From the NCBI RefSeq assembly GCF_900114485.1, contig NZ_FOTF01000005.1:62001-126000 (forward strand): a DNA stretch of 64,000 nucleotides, written 5' to 3'. The translations under genes and the position numbers were made by a program. The stretch is from Loktanella salsilacus. Its GTDB lineage: Bacteria > Pseudomonadota > Alphaproteobacteria > Rhodobacterales > Rhodobacteraceae. The notes under the pieces were generated by a model. It ran no database searches. It saw only the letters and a program-made list of their open reading frames with translations, and was not told the DNA's origin. Shown piece by piece: positions 17,210 through 25,697 of the stretch (within the stretch, counting starts at the first letter, position 1; each line of letters opens with the position of its first letter).

Positions 17210-18670
17210 TCATGCCGCCTGCGGTTTGTCCAGTTTTGACGCCCCCGGGGCCGGCAAACGCCACACCAAAAGCGCCAAAGCGACGAAGGACACCGTTGAA
17301 AACAGCAGCGCCAGTTGCAAGGCGTCCGAATAGACCGCGACCTTCCCCTCTCCTGCCTGCAAACCGCTGGTGACATGGGCAAAGAACAGTTGCCCCATAA
17401 CCGCAATTCCCAAGGCACCGCCGAGCTGCTGAAACGACTGCAGCGCGCCAGAGGCAGAGCCGGTATCCGCGTCCTTCACCTGCCCCAGCACCGTGTTGAA
17501 CAGCGGCGATATTGCCGTGCCAAGCCCCAGCCCGCCCATGAACAAGGGGATCATGAATGCGTTGCGGCTGATCTCTCCGGCCTCTTGCGGGGTCACAAAG
17601 GGCAGCAAAATCATGCAGCTGGCCAGCAACGCGCCTCCCATACTGATCCGGGGCCGCAAAAAGCGGTTGCCCAATCGCCCCGCCGCAATTGATGCTGTCA
17701 GCACACCAATCGAGAACGGGATCGTTGTCAGACCAGATTGCAACGGCGTGAAGCCGTTTCCGACTTGCAGCAGGATCGCAAGCACAAGGAAAAACCCCGG
17801 AATGCCTGCAAACAGCAACATAACGATCCCAGTGCCGACCATGAAATTGCGGTTGCGGAACAAGGCCACCGGCAGCAATTGCGCCTGCCCCATCGTAGCC
17901 CGGCGGCGTTGCCACCAGACAAAGACCCACAGCATCGGCAGCGCGGACGCCATCATCGCGAAAATCCATAGCGGCCAGCCAACCTGACGCCCCTCAATCA
18001 GGGGGAACATCACCAGTAGCGTGGTAATGGCCGCAAGGCCGATCCCGACAAAGTCGACCTCTAGCCCCTTATTGCCGGGCAGATTAGGTACAAACTTCAG
18101 CGCGCCGATCACGGCGATGATGCCGACCGGCACGTTCACCAGAAAGATCGGCCGCCAGTCAAGCCCTTGAATATCCGCGCCAATCAGGAACCCGCCCAGC
18201 ACCGGCCCTGTCACGCTGGCAAGGCCTGCCGACAGCCCGAATAGCGCAAAGGCCAGCCCGCGTTCCTTGGGCGCAAAGAGCGAGGGCACAATCGCCAGCG
18301 TCTGCGGCGTCATCATCGCGCCGCCAATCCCCTGCACCACCCGCGCCGCGACCAGCGTATAAATCGACGGGGCCAGCCCGCATAGCGCAGAGCCGAAGGT
18401 GAAAACGCACACACCCGCGATGAACATCCGCCGCCGCCCGACCCGGTCGCCCAGTCGCCCCATCGGCAGCAGCAACAGCGCAAAGGTCAGGATATAAATC
18501 GCCACGACCCATTCGATCTGGCTGTCCGTCGCGCCAAAGGCGTCCTGCAGCGACGGGATCGCTACGTTGACGATGGTCACGTCGATCAGGTTCATGAAAC
18601 CCGCAACCAGCAATGCCGCCATGGCAAACCATCGCCCGGCCAGCGGGGTATCGTCATTCGTCGCGTTCAT
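17210..18670 (-). CDS. MFS multidrug exporter, DHA2 (14-helix) family
   Basis: Proton-driven efflux permease in the inner membrane. At 486 residues with about 14 hydrophobic helices it fits DHA2 (EmrB/QacA-like). NLIDVTIVNVAIPSLQ in helix 1 and GRLGDRVGRRRMF (motif A, loop 2-3) are diagnostic, and GGAMMTPQTLAIVPS matches the helix 5 region. The start at 18670 (MNATNDD) has AGGAAG about six bases upstream; the longer frame to 18748 runs into the upstream terminator. It is followed by gltX after 33 bases, possibly by chance. The drug or metabolite exported is unknown. Confidence 0.9.
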   Translation of the reverse strand: MNATNDDTPLAGRWFAMAALLVAGFMNLIDVTIVNVAIPSLQDAFGATDSQIEWVVAIYILTFALLLLPMGRLGDRVGRRRMFIAGVCVFTFGSALCGLAPSIYTLVAARVVQGIGGAMMTPQTLAIVPSLFAPKERGLAFALFGLSAGLASVTGPVLGGFLIGADIQGLDWRPIFLVNVPVGIIAVIGALKFVPNLPGNKGLEVDFVGIGLAAITTLLVMFPLIEGRQVGWPLWIFAMMASALPMLWVFVWWQRRRATMGQAQLLPVALFRNRNFMVGTGIVMLLFAGIPGFFLVLAILLQVGNGFTPLQSGLTTIPFSIGVLTASIAAGRLGNRFLRPRISMGGALLASCMILLPFVTPQEAGEISRNAFMIPLFMGGLGLGTAISPLFNTVLGQVKDADTGSASGALQSFQQLGGALGIAVMGQLFFAHVTSGLQAGEGKVAVYSDALQLALLFSTVSFVALALLVWRLPAPGASKLDKPQAA

Positions 18671-18751
18671 CTTGGGCTTCCTGATCTGTGACAAGTTCGA
18701 TCTAGCCCTGCGCCAGACAATGTCCAAGCGCCAACGCCTTCCCATCAAAAA

Positions 18752-18777
18752 GGGCCCCGCATCACAATGCGGGGCCC
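18752..18777 (-). terminator. Terminator of the SH3/DUF1236 gene
   Basis: An 11-bp stem (GGGCCCCGCAT / ATGCGGGGCCC) with a four-base loop. On the minus strand it is followed by TTTTTGATGG, the expected U-tract. Confidence 0.9.
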
Positions 18778-18802
18778 AAATTTAGTGCAATATCAGATCG
18801 TT

Positions 18803-19486
18803 TTAGCGAATGATCTGAACGATTGTGCCGGTTTCAGCGTCGACCAGAACTGGCAGGTTGTTCACGTTCAGGTAACGGTACTCTGGCTGTGGCACCTCAA
18901 AGGTCGTGATCTCTGCGGGGACGATAGCGCCCACAACGACTTCGCCGTCCAGATAGACCGTATCAACCGGGTTCGCCGCAACATAGGTCAGCGTATCTGG
19001 TGTGGGTTCAACCGCTGCTGCGCCGACGGCTGTACCTGCGATACCGCTGGCCACGATGGCACCCACGGGGCCGCCCAGTGCGAAGGCGGTCAATGCACCG
19101 ACCGTGGCGGTCGCTACGGCTGCGCCGTTCTGGTCACCTTGCGACACGCCCTCTTCGGTCTGTGTGATGATCACCAGCTCTTCTGGGTTGCCGGCCATGT
19201 CGACCAGCGGCACGGCGTTGGCGTTGTCCTCAACATACAGGTACTGGCCCGATGCCCAGCCTTCTGCGTCCGCAGCAGTGACCTTGCACCAGCTGACGTC
19301 TTCCAGGCAGCCTTCGATTGTGACCTCTTCGTTCAAGGCCAGCACGCCCGTGATTGGTGCTGCGATGGTTGGATCGGTCCGCACGGTCAGTTCTGCGCCA
19401 GCCTTGGCAGACGTGGTCTGCGCGAAAGCAGGGACAGCTGCGGTCAAAGCGATGGCAGAGGCGATTGTGAGTGTTGTCAGTTTCAT
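18803..19486 (-). CDS. Secreted SH3b and DUF1236 domain protein
   Basis: A 227-residue protein with a Sec signal peptide (MKLTTLTIASAIALTAAVPAFAQ, cut near residue 22). A bacterial SH3 domain covers about residues 28-85 (LTVRTDPT, GWASGQYLYVE). A glycine/alanine-rich hydrophobic stretch (about 120-155) resembles a Gly-zipper that may span or associate with membrane. The C-terminal DUF1236 (about 185-227, YRYLNVNNLPVLVDAETG) follows. Two cysteines (CLEDVSWC) may form a disulphide within the SH3 fold. The AAAGGAAG ribosome site is strong. This architecture is frequent in Rhodobacteraceae; a cell-envelope role is likely but unproven. Confidence 0.82.
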   Translation of the reverse strand: MKLTTLTIASAIALTAAVPAFAQTTSAKAGAELTVRTDPTIAAPITGVLALNEEVTIEGCLEDVSWCKVTAADAEGWASGQYLYVEDNANAVPLVDMAGNPEELVIITQTEEGVSQGDQNGAAVATATVGALTAFALGGPVGAIVASGIAGTAVGAAAVEPTPDTLTYVAANPVDTVYLDGEVVVGAIVPAEITTFEVPQPEYRYLNVNNLPVLVDAETGTIVQIIR

Positions 19487-19859
19487 GCGAGTCTTCCTTT
19501 AGGCCGTCCCGCTGCACCGATGATCGATACTACTTAACAAGACGGCGTTCTGGGAATGAAATGCGCGGCAGTGGCCAATCGTTCCGTGGCCAAACGGGGT
19601 GCAGGCGGCTATCCGCCCAAACCGGACCTTGATTTCGGCAACAATCGCAAGGCGTTGGCAGAAAGGCTTGTCGCTGCACGCCAGCAGACCACAGCTCGTG
19701 CGCAAAACATCACCGGCCCGCGGGTTGCCGCATCACGCGCCATGCCTGCTCTTTGTCCGAAGCATTCGAAACCAAGGCGAAACCCGCGCTATCGACTGCC
19801 CACCCCGCACAGCGCCGTACCGGGGTTCGATACCGCGTGAACGATCAGGTCGTCGTCCG
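19487..19859. other. Intergenic stretch with no recognisable gene
   Basis: 373 bases between the SH3/DUF1236 start and the nadE stop. Open frames here have no ribosome sites or family resemblance. I see no tRNA fold, no repeat copy and no strong hairpin with a U-tract. The right end must lie downstream of nadE and the left end holds the SH3 gene promoter. Decayed coding sequence is possible. Confidence 0.6.
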
Positions 19860-21518
19860 TTATCCGTTGTCGCGCCAGCGGTTTACGATGGGATAGCGGC
19901 GATCCAGCCAGAACGCCCGGCGCGACAACCGCGTGCCGGGGGCCGACTGAAAGCGTTTGTATTCGCTGATATAAACCAGATGCTCGACCTTCTTGACGGT
20001 GGCCCGGTCGTAGCCCGCAGCGACGCAATCCGCGACGCTGGATTCGTCATCGACCAGCATCGTCAGGATGCCGTCAAGGATGTCATAGGGCGGCAGGCTG
20101 TCGTCATCGCGCTGATCGGGACGCAGTTCTGCACTGGGCGGCTTGTCGATAATGCTGACAGGGATCATTTCCCCCGCAGGGGCCTTCATCCACGGACGGT
20201 GGTTGGCATTGCGCCAGCGGCAAATGTCGAACACCCGTGTTTTATACAGATCCTTGATCGGGTTATAGCCGCCCGCCATATCACCGTAAATTGTGGCATA
20301 ACCCACTGCGACCTCTGATTTATTGCCAGTGGTTAGCAGCATCTCGCCAAACTTGTTCGACTGCGCCATCAGCAGCAGCCCGCGCATCCGGCTTTGAATA
20401 TTCTCTTCGGTCAGATCGGGCGCGAGCCCGTCAAACAGCGGGGCCAACGCCGTGCCCACCGCGTCAACAGGCCCGGAAATCGGCACCGTGTCGAAGGCAC
20501 AGCCCAGCGCATCCACGACCCCCTGCGCATCATCCAAAGACGCCTGAGAGGTGTATTTGCTGGGCAGCATCACGCCGCGCACATTGTCCGGCCCCAGCGC
20601 GTCAGCCGCAATCACGGCGACAATCGCACTGTCGATCCCGCCAGACAGACCCAGCAGCACCTTTTTAAAACCGGTCTTGCCGCAATAATCGCGCAGGGTT
20701 TCCACCATCGCGCGATAGTCCTGCTCAAGGCTGTCTGGGTGATGCGCCTTCGCGCCCTCGGCCGCGACCCAAGCGCCGCCTTCGCGGATCAGATCGACGT
20801 GGGCAATCGCCTCTTCCATAATCGGCATCTGCAACGCCAGCTTGCCGCCCCGGTTCAGCACGAACGATCCACCATCGAACATCTGGTCGTCCTGCCCGCC
20901 AACCATGTTCACATAGATCAGCGGCACGTCATTTTCGATCACGCGGGCGACCATATTGTTCAGGCGAATGTTGAACTTGTCACGGAAATAGGGGCTGCCG
21001 TTGGGAACAAGCAACACCTCCGCCCCGCTTTCGACCTGCGCCTCTGCCACGTCAGGATACCAAGCATCCTCGCAAATCGGCGTGCCAATGCGCGGGCCTT
21101 GCGTGGCAAAGGGGCCGTGGATCGCGCCCCGGCTGAACAGGCGCACCTCGTCAAAGACATTATAGTTGGGCAGGAAAAACTTATCCGCACGCCCTGCGAT
21201 CTTGCCGCCTTGCAGCATGTAATAGCAGTTGTGCAGCTTCACGCCCTCGACCGCCGGTCCGCCAATCATCAAGATGGGACCGTCAGCGCAGTCCGCTGCC
21301 AATTTTTCAATCGCCGCGACGGCGTCCAGAATGAAGGCGTTGCGCCGGACTAAATCCTGCGTCTGATACCCCGTGATGAACATCTCTGGCAGCGCAACCA
21401 TCTGCGCCCCCGCATCACGCCCCTGCCGCCACGCGTCCAGCGCCTTTGCGGCATTGCCTGCCAAGTCCCCAACGGTTGGGTTCAGCTGCGCCAAGGTGAT
21501 GCGATAGGTGTCAGTCAT
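19860..21518 (-). CDS. nadE: Glutamine-dependent NAD+ synthetase
   Basis: Converts deamido-NAD to NAD using glutamine nitrogen and ATP. The N-terminal nitrilase-type glutaminase (about residues 1-260) shows ALPEMFITGY (Glu), a Lys in GRADKFFLPNYNVF, and ICEDAWYPD (catalytic Cys). The C-terminal synthetase (about 275-552) has the PP-loop LLGLSGGIDSAIVAVIAADA and TTGNKSEVAVGYATIYGD. The two-domain form of 552 residues is normal for Alphaproteobacteria. An additional C-terminal tail ends in RRYPIVNRWRDNG, as in the family. It stands alone on the minus strand, divergent from the MORN-repeat gene. Confidence 0.95.
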   Translation of the reverse strand: MTDTYRITLAQLNPTVGDLAGNAAKALDAWRQGRDAGAQMVALPEMFITGYQTQDLVRRNAFILDAVAAIEKLAADCADGPILMIGGPAVEGVKLHNCYYMLQGGKIAGRADKFFLPNYNVFDEVRLFSRGAIHGPFATQGPRIGTPICEDAWYPDVAEAQVESGAEVLLVPNGSPYFRDKFNIRLNNMVARVIENDVPLIYVNMVGGQDDQMFDGGSFVLNRGGKLALQMPIMEEAIAHVDLIREGGAWVAAEGAKAHHPDSLEQDYRAMVETLRDYCGKTGFKKVLLGLSGGIDSAIVAVIAADALGPDNVRGVMLPSKYTSQASLDDAQGVVDALGCAFDTVPISGPVDAVGTALAPLFDGLAPDLTEENIQSRMRGLLLMAQSNKFGEMLLTTGNKSEVAVGYATIYGDMAGGYNPIKDLYKTRVFDICRWRNANHRPWMKAPAGEMIPVSIIDKPPSAELRPDQRDDDSLPPYDILDGILTMLVDDESSVADCVAAGYDRATVKKVEHLVYISEYKRFQSAPGTRLSRRAFWLDRRYPIVNRWRDNG

Positions 21519-21653
21519 GGGCGATATCTCCGGGTTTGGACTGCAAATAGCAGATATCCGCCCAAGGGAAACCCGCCGCCGCCCCGCTTGCCCCGTTGCC
21601 TGCGGCCCAGGCTTTCTTTACCCTCCGGTTCTGAGGCAATCACAGGACTCCCC

Positions 21654-23135
21654 ATGACGCGTTTTGCAACGGCAGCACTCTTGGCAATGACCCTTGCGGG
21701 GGCAGCTACGGCACAGACCGTGGAAACCAAGCAATACGACGACGGCGGCGTGTATGAAGGCGCATTCCTGAACGGCAAACAGCATGGCACGGGCACCTAC
21801 ACCCTGCCCAACGGCTACAGCTATACCGGCAACTGGGTGGCGGGCGAAATCAGCGGCACCGGATCTGCGACCTTCCCCAATGGCTCAATCTACGAAGGCA
21901 CATTTGCCGCAGGCAAACCTGACGGCACCGGCAAGATCACCTTTGCTGACGGCGGCACCTTTGAAGGCGACTGGCTCGAGGGGAACATCACCGGCCGCGG
22001 CATCGCCCGCTACGCCAATGGCGTCGTGTACGAAGGCGAATTCCGCAACGCGATGCACCACGGCACCGGCACCATGCGCAGCCCCGACGGCTATGAATAC
22101 ACCGGCCCCTGGATCAATGGCGTCAAAGAAGGCGTCGGCCGCGTCACCTATCCCGACGGTGCCATCTATGAAGGCGCGCTGAAAGCAGGAGAGCGTGACG
22201 GGACCGGTACCCTGACCATGAAAGACGGCCTGATCTACGAGGGCACCTGGGTCGACGGCCAAATCCAAGGCACGGGCAAACTGATCCAACCCAATGGCGA
22301 CATTTACGAAGGCGACCTTGCTGCCGGCAAACGCGACGGCACCGGCAAAGTCACTTATGCCAACGGCGATATCTATGACGGCGGCTTTACCGATGACCGC
22401 CGCAATGGCACGGGCACCTTTACCGGCACGGACGGCTATCGCTACAGCGGCGACTGGAAAGACGGCCAGATCGACGGCATGGGCGAAGTCACCTATCCCG
22501 ACGGCGCGGTTTACGTCGGTGCCTTCACCGCCGATCTGGCGAATGGCACGGGCAAAATCACCTACGCCGACGGCTCGACCTATGACGGGGCATGGACCAA
22601 CGGCGTCATCGACGGGCGCGGGGTTGCGACCTATGCCAACGGCCTTGTGTATGATGGCGACTTTGTGAATGCCAAGAACGAAGGCACCGGCACCATGACC
22701 TACCCCGACGGATATACCTACGCGGGCAGCTGGGCGGACGGGCAGCGCAACGGCATGGGCACGGCCACTTATGCTGACGGCACGGTCTACGAGGGTGAAT
22801 TCCTGAACGGCCAGCGCCACGGCACCGGCACGATCACCCTGCCCGATGGCTTCGTCTATGCTGGCGAATGGCAAGACGGCGAAATCAGCGGCAAGGGCGT
22901 CGCGACCTACGCCAACGGCGACGTCTACGAGGGGGCATTCGTGCGCGGCCGCCGCGAAGGCCCCGGCACCATGCGTTATGCTACAGGCACTGAAACCACA
23001 GGCGATTGGGCCGACGGTGCCCTGCTAACACCGGCCCCCGCGCCAGAGCCCGCGACCGCGGAAGAGGCACCCGTCAACGGCGACGCGCCCGTCAACGTGG
23101 ACACCGCCCCGGCAGAACCTGCGCCCGCCAACTAA
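21654..23135 (+). CDS. Secreted MORN-repeat protein, 18 tandem 23-residue repeats
   Basis: A 493-residue protein with a signal peptide (MTRFATAALLAMTLAGAATA, cut near residue 20). Eighteen consecutive, gap-free 23-residue MORN repeats start at Tyr34, with a partial 19th (TTGDWADG). A proline/alanine-rich acidic tail ends the protein. The repeat pattern is YxGxFxxGxxxGxGxxxxxxGxx. MORN arrays form elongated beta-hairpin ribbons and in other systems bind phospholipid or mediate assembly. The start at 21654 has AGGA upstream; the frame opens 22 codons earlier in the nadE leader. Secretion suggests a periplasmic scaffold. The array has a regular two-repeat code and a block duplication (see the repeat entry). 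Confidence 0.9.
   Translation: MTRFATAALLAMTLAGAATAQTVETKQYDDGGVYEGAFLNGKQHGTGTYTLPNGYSYTGNWVAGEISGTGSATFPNGSIYEGTFAAGKPDGTGKITFADGGTFEGDWLEGNITGRGIARYANGVVYEGEFRNAMHHGTGTMRSPDGYEYTGPWINGVKEGVGRVTYPDGAIYEGALKAGERDGTGTLTMKDGLIYEGTWVDGQIQGTGKLIQPNGDIYEGDLAAGKRDGTGKVTYANGDIYDGGFTDDRRNGTGTFTGTDGYRYSGDWKDGQIDGMGEVTYPDGAVYVGAFTADLANGTGKITYADGSTYDGAWTNGVIDGRGVATYANGLVYDGDFVNAKNEGTGTMTYPDGYTYAGSWADGQRNGMGTATYADGTVYEGEFLNGQRHGTGTITLPDGFVYAGEWQDGEISGKGVATYANGDVYEGAFVRGRREGPGTMRYATGTETTGDWADGALLTPAPAPEPATAEEAPVNGDAPVNVDTAPAEPAPAN
21753..22994 (+). repeat. Coding tandem array: 18 x 69 bp MORN units arranged as two nine-unit blocks
   Basis: All 18 units are exactly 69 bp. The residue at repeat position 5 alternates aromatic type: units 1-9 read F W F W F W L W L and units 10-18 read F W F W F W F W F. 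The alternation breaks only at the unit 9/10 border (22373/22374). Units 3-6 resemble 12-15 (for example GTGKITFADG in unit 3 and GTGKITYADG in unit 12), and units 7-8 resemble 16-17. The simplest reading is duplication of a 621-bp nine-unit block: 21753-22373 and 22374-22994. Confidence 0.8.
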
Positions 23136-23138
23136 ACC

Positions 23139-23933
23139 TTAGCCCCGCAGCCGCGCCTTCAGCGCCAGCAGGTCGGCCCAAGCCTCGCGCTTGGCCGCCG
23201 GCTGGCCCAGCAGCATGTCTGGCGAAAACATCGGCAGCGCGGGGCGGCCCATCACCTCGGCCCACTGCCCGCGCATCCGCGTAATTCCGGCGCGTCCCAG
23301 CAAGGCCTGACAGGCCGCATTGCCCATACAGACGACAACATCCGGCTGCACCAGCGCGATATGCCGCTGCACAAACGGCAGCATCATCGCCAGATCATCC
23401 GCCAGCGGCATGCCCGCCCCCGCCGTGCGCCAAGGCATCACATGCATGACATAGGCCGCCTGCGCCGCGGCCTCGGACGTCCGGTCCAGCCCGATCGCCC
23501 CCAGCATCCGGTCCAGCAACGCGCCCTGCGGCCCGACAAAGGGACGTCCCGCCTGATCCTCGGCCCGGCCCGGCGCATCGCCAATCACCATGACACGCGC
23601 GGCCATGTGTCCCTCGGCCCCGACAAAGTTGCGCGCACCGCGCTTAAGCGCGCACAACTCGAACCCTTCATGCGCCGTCGCAAGCGCCGCCAAATCTGCC
23701 GCCGCCTCAGCCGCCTCGCGCGCCAGCGCCACGGCGTCGAACTTTTCGGGCACCGGGATCGGCGGCGGCGGTGGCCGCGTACCGGGGGCAAGCTTCACTG
23801 GCGCAGCCTTCGCCGCCACGGCTTCCAGCGCATAGCGGTCGACGGGCACATCGCCAATCGCCTCATCCGCGCCCAAGGCCACTTGCCAGTCGAGCAAGGC
23901 AACCTCGGCCCAATATGTCTCACTTGATTCCAT
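23139..23933 (-). CDS. Uracil-DNA glycosylase, family 4-like, lacking the usual cluster cysteines
   Basis: Removes uracil from DNA in base-excision repair. The core motif VMVIGDAPGRAEDQAGRPFV matches the GExPGxxED...GRPFVG active-site block of family 4/5 enzymes, followed by LLDRMLGAIGL. The proline-rich N-terminal 100 residues are low complexity (RPPPPPIP). Canonical family 4 enzymes hold a 4Fe-4S cluster with a Cys pair before motif A and two later cysteines around CPPxNR. Here I see only one (FELCALKRG), and the later site reads MPWRTAGAGMP. The start MESSETYWAEV is at 23933; the longer frame continues into the upstream repeat element. 264 residues. Confidence 0.85.
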   Translation of the reverse strand: MESSETYWAEVALLDWQVALGADEAIGDVPVDRYALEAVAAKAAPVKLAPGTRPPPPPIPVPEKFDAVALAREAAEAAADLAALATAHEGFELCALKRGARNFVGAEGHMAARVMVIGDAPGRAEDQAGRPFVGPQGALLDRMLGAIGLDRTSEAAAQAAYVMHVMPWRTAGAGMPLADDLAMMLPFVQRHIALVQPDVVVCMGNAACQALLGRAGITRMRGQWAEVMGRPALPMFSPDMLLGQPAAKREAWADLLALKARLRG

Positions 23934-23970
23934 AGGCCTCACTCTACCCCAGCCAAAGGCGGAACGCAGT

Positions 23971-24030
23971 CCCCTTCTTCTGGTCAAAAATATCTCGGGG
24001 GGACGGCGCAGCCGGGGGGGCTGGCCCCCC
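23971..24030 (+). repeat. Dispersed structured repeat, copy A
   Basis: Begins CCCCTTCTTCTGGTCAAAAA and continues TATCTCGGGG. Hairpin 1 is CGGC-GCA-GCCG and hairpin 2 is GGGGGG-CTGG-CCCCCC. It lies between the divergent uracil-DNA glycosylase and pyrB genes, in the plus orientation. Confidence 0.8.
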
Positions 24031-24076
24031 ATCCCGCGCCCGCCTATAACCACCGCCATCAAGAAGGAGAGCCATC

Positions 24077-25027
24077 ATGTCATTCCGCGCACGCCACCTG
24101 CTGGGCATCGAACATCTGGCCCCAGACGAGATCACAACCCTGATTGATCTGGCCGATACCTACGCCACCGACAACCGCGCCGGCAAAACCCACCGCGACG
24201 TGCTGGCGGGCATGACCCAGATCAACATGTTCTTCGAAAACTCCACCCGCACCCAAGCCAGCTTTGAACTTGCTGGCAAAAAGCTGGGCGCGGATGTGAT
24301 GAACATGGCGATGCAGTCCAGCAGCGTCAAAAAGGGCGAAACCCTGATCGACACGGCCCTGACCCTGAACGCCATGCACCCCGACCTGCTGGTTGTGCGG
24401 CATCCGTCCTCTGGCGCGGTGGATCTGCTGGCGCAAAAGGTGAATGGGGCGGTGCTGAATGCAGGCGACGGCCGCCACGAACACCCCACGCAGGCCCTGC
24501 TTGACGGCCTCACCATCCGCCGCGCCAAAGGGCGCCTGCACCGCCTGTCCATTGCGATCTGCGGCGACATCGCCCATTCCCGCGTCGCCCGGTCCAACAT
24601 CATGCTGCTCGGCAAAATGGAAAACCGCGTCCGCCTGATCGCCCCGCCGACCCTGATGCCCGCCGGCATCAGTGAATTCGGGGTAGAGGTGTTCGATGAT
24701 ATGGAAAAGGGTCTGCAGGACGTCGACGTCGTGATGATGCTCCGCCTGCAAAAGGAACGCATGGACGGCGGCTTTATCCCGTCAGAGCGGGAATATTTCC
24801 ACCGCTACGGCCTTGATGCCGCCAAACTGGCCCGCGCCAAGCCGGACGCCATCGTCATGCACCCCGGCCCAATGAACCGCGGCGTTGAAATTGACGGCAC
24901 CATCGCCGACGACATCAACCGCTCTGTCATTCAAACGCAGGTGGAAATGGGCGTCGCCGTGCGCATGGCCGCGATGGACCTGCTGGCCCGCAACCTGCGC
25001 GCCGCCCGCGCAGAAGCCGCCGCCTGA
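24077..25027 (+). CDS. pyrB: Aspartate carbamoyltransferase catalytic subunit
   Basis: Makes N-carbamoyl-aspartate, the committed step of pyrimidine synthesis. The carbamoyl-phosphate signature STRTQASFE is at residues 57-65, and [18 protein letters not shown] and MLRLQKERM (aspartate loop) are in place. Length 316 is typical. The AAGGAGAG ribosome site is strong. It opens an operon with a small membrane-anchored protein, a dihydroorotase-like protein and plsY. Because the dihydroorotase partner lacks metal ligands, the ATCase is probably of the class A type, in which a non-catalytic DHO-like chain forms a dodecamer with PyrB. Confidence 0.95.
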   Translation: MSFRARHLLGIEHLAPDEITTLIDLADTYATDNRAGKTHRDVLAGMTQINMFFENSTRTQASFELAGKKLGADVMNMAMQSSSVKKGETLIDTALTLNAMHPDLLVVRHPSSGAVDLLAQKVNGAVLNAGDGRHEHPTQALLDGLTIRRAKGRLHRLSIAICGDIAHSRVARSNIMLLGKMENRVRLIAPPTLMPAGISEFGVEVFDDMEKGLQDVDVVMMLRLQKERMDGGFIPSEREYFHRYGLDAAKLARAKPDAIVMHPGPMNRGVEIDGTIADDINRSVIQTQVEMGVAVRMAAMDLLARNLRAARAEAAA

Positions 25028-25088
25028 TCCGGGAACCAGTCCCGCCCCTGCGCGGTTGCCCTCTTACACGACAAACGGAGCTTGCCGC

Positions 25089-25610
25089 ATGACCCTGACC
25101 ATCCCCGCGAACGACCACGGCCTGATCCGCGTCTTCAAAGTCACGGACCCCCTCCCCGAAGGCCTCTCTGATCGCACGCCAGAGGCGCTCTTGGCGCTCT
25201 TCGGCACCGATACCCTTGATCCGACCTATATCGACGTCGTTGACACCCGCGATCTGTCGGGGCTGACCCTGCTCGACTACCTGAACCAAGGCTATGACAT
25301 CCCGCCAGAGGCTGCTGTCGATCCGGCCCTGCGCGATTTGCATGGCATCGCCGTCCTGATCATGTCCCGCGCCAGCGCGGGCCGCGACGTGACCCTAACC
25401 CTTGCACCGCAGGTCACCCACGTCACCACGACGGGCGCGCCCGCCCGCCTGACCGCACCCGCCGCACCGCTGACATCAGACGCCGCGACCGGCACCGTGA
25501 CCGGCAGCAAAGCGCCGCCCAGTAACGCCGCCATGTCGGGCCGCGTCGCCACCATCGCGCTGCTGGTCCTTTTTGCCCTTGTCGCCCTGATGATCTGGGT
25601 GGCCAGCTAA
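25089..25610 (+). CDS. Conserved unknown protein in the pyr operon, C-terminal membrane anchor
   Basis: A 173-residue protein. The start at 25089 has CGGAGC eight bases upstream; the open frame extends back into pyrB but those codons are out of phase with it. The N-terminal 100 residues form a soluble domain (VFKVTDPLPEGLSDRTPEAL, DPTYIDVVDTRDLSGLTLLD). A threonine/alanine-rich linker follows, and one transmembrane helix (about 152-171, VATIALLVLFALVALMIWV) ends the protein. I do not recognise a named domain. Its position between pyrB and pyrC looks conserved in Rhodobacteraceae as I remember it. It could tether the pyrimidine enzymes to the membrane, but that is inference. Confidence 0.8.
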   Translation: MTLTIPANDHGLIRVFKVTDPLPEGLSDRTPEALLALFGTDTLDPTYIDVVDTRDLSGLTLLDYLNQGYDIPPEAAVDPALRDLHGIAVLIMSRASAGRDVTLTLAPQVTHVTTTGAPARLTAPAAPLTSDAATGTVTGSKAPPSNAAMSGRVATIALLVLFALVALMIWVAS

Positions 25611-25697
25611 CCACATTCCCCGAAACATGCGGCAAAGATTGACCCTGCTGCCCGCGCTCCCTACACCTTGCCCGACCGCCGCAAGACGCAGGACCGC

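Noticed and set aside
15671-17239. 522-codon plus-strand frame opposite gltX
   Set aside because: gltX on the minus strand has all synthetase motifs. The plus-strand product is Arg/His-rich with no family resemblance, an antisense shadow typical of high-GC DNA.
19815-19840. tRNA-like T-arm (GGGGTTCGATACC)
   Set aside because: No matching acceptor, D or anticodon arms and no proper T-stem pairing nearby.
21885-22874. 329-codon minus-strand repeat protein opposite the MORN array
   Set aside because: Its regular repeats are only the complement of the MORN units. There is no ribosome site, and the MORN pattern with a signal peptide is on the plus strand.
21753-22994. CRISPR-like periodicity (69 bp)
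   Set aside because: The period is coding, every unit is a 23-codon MORN repeat and there are no spacers.
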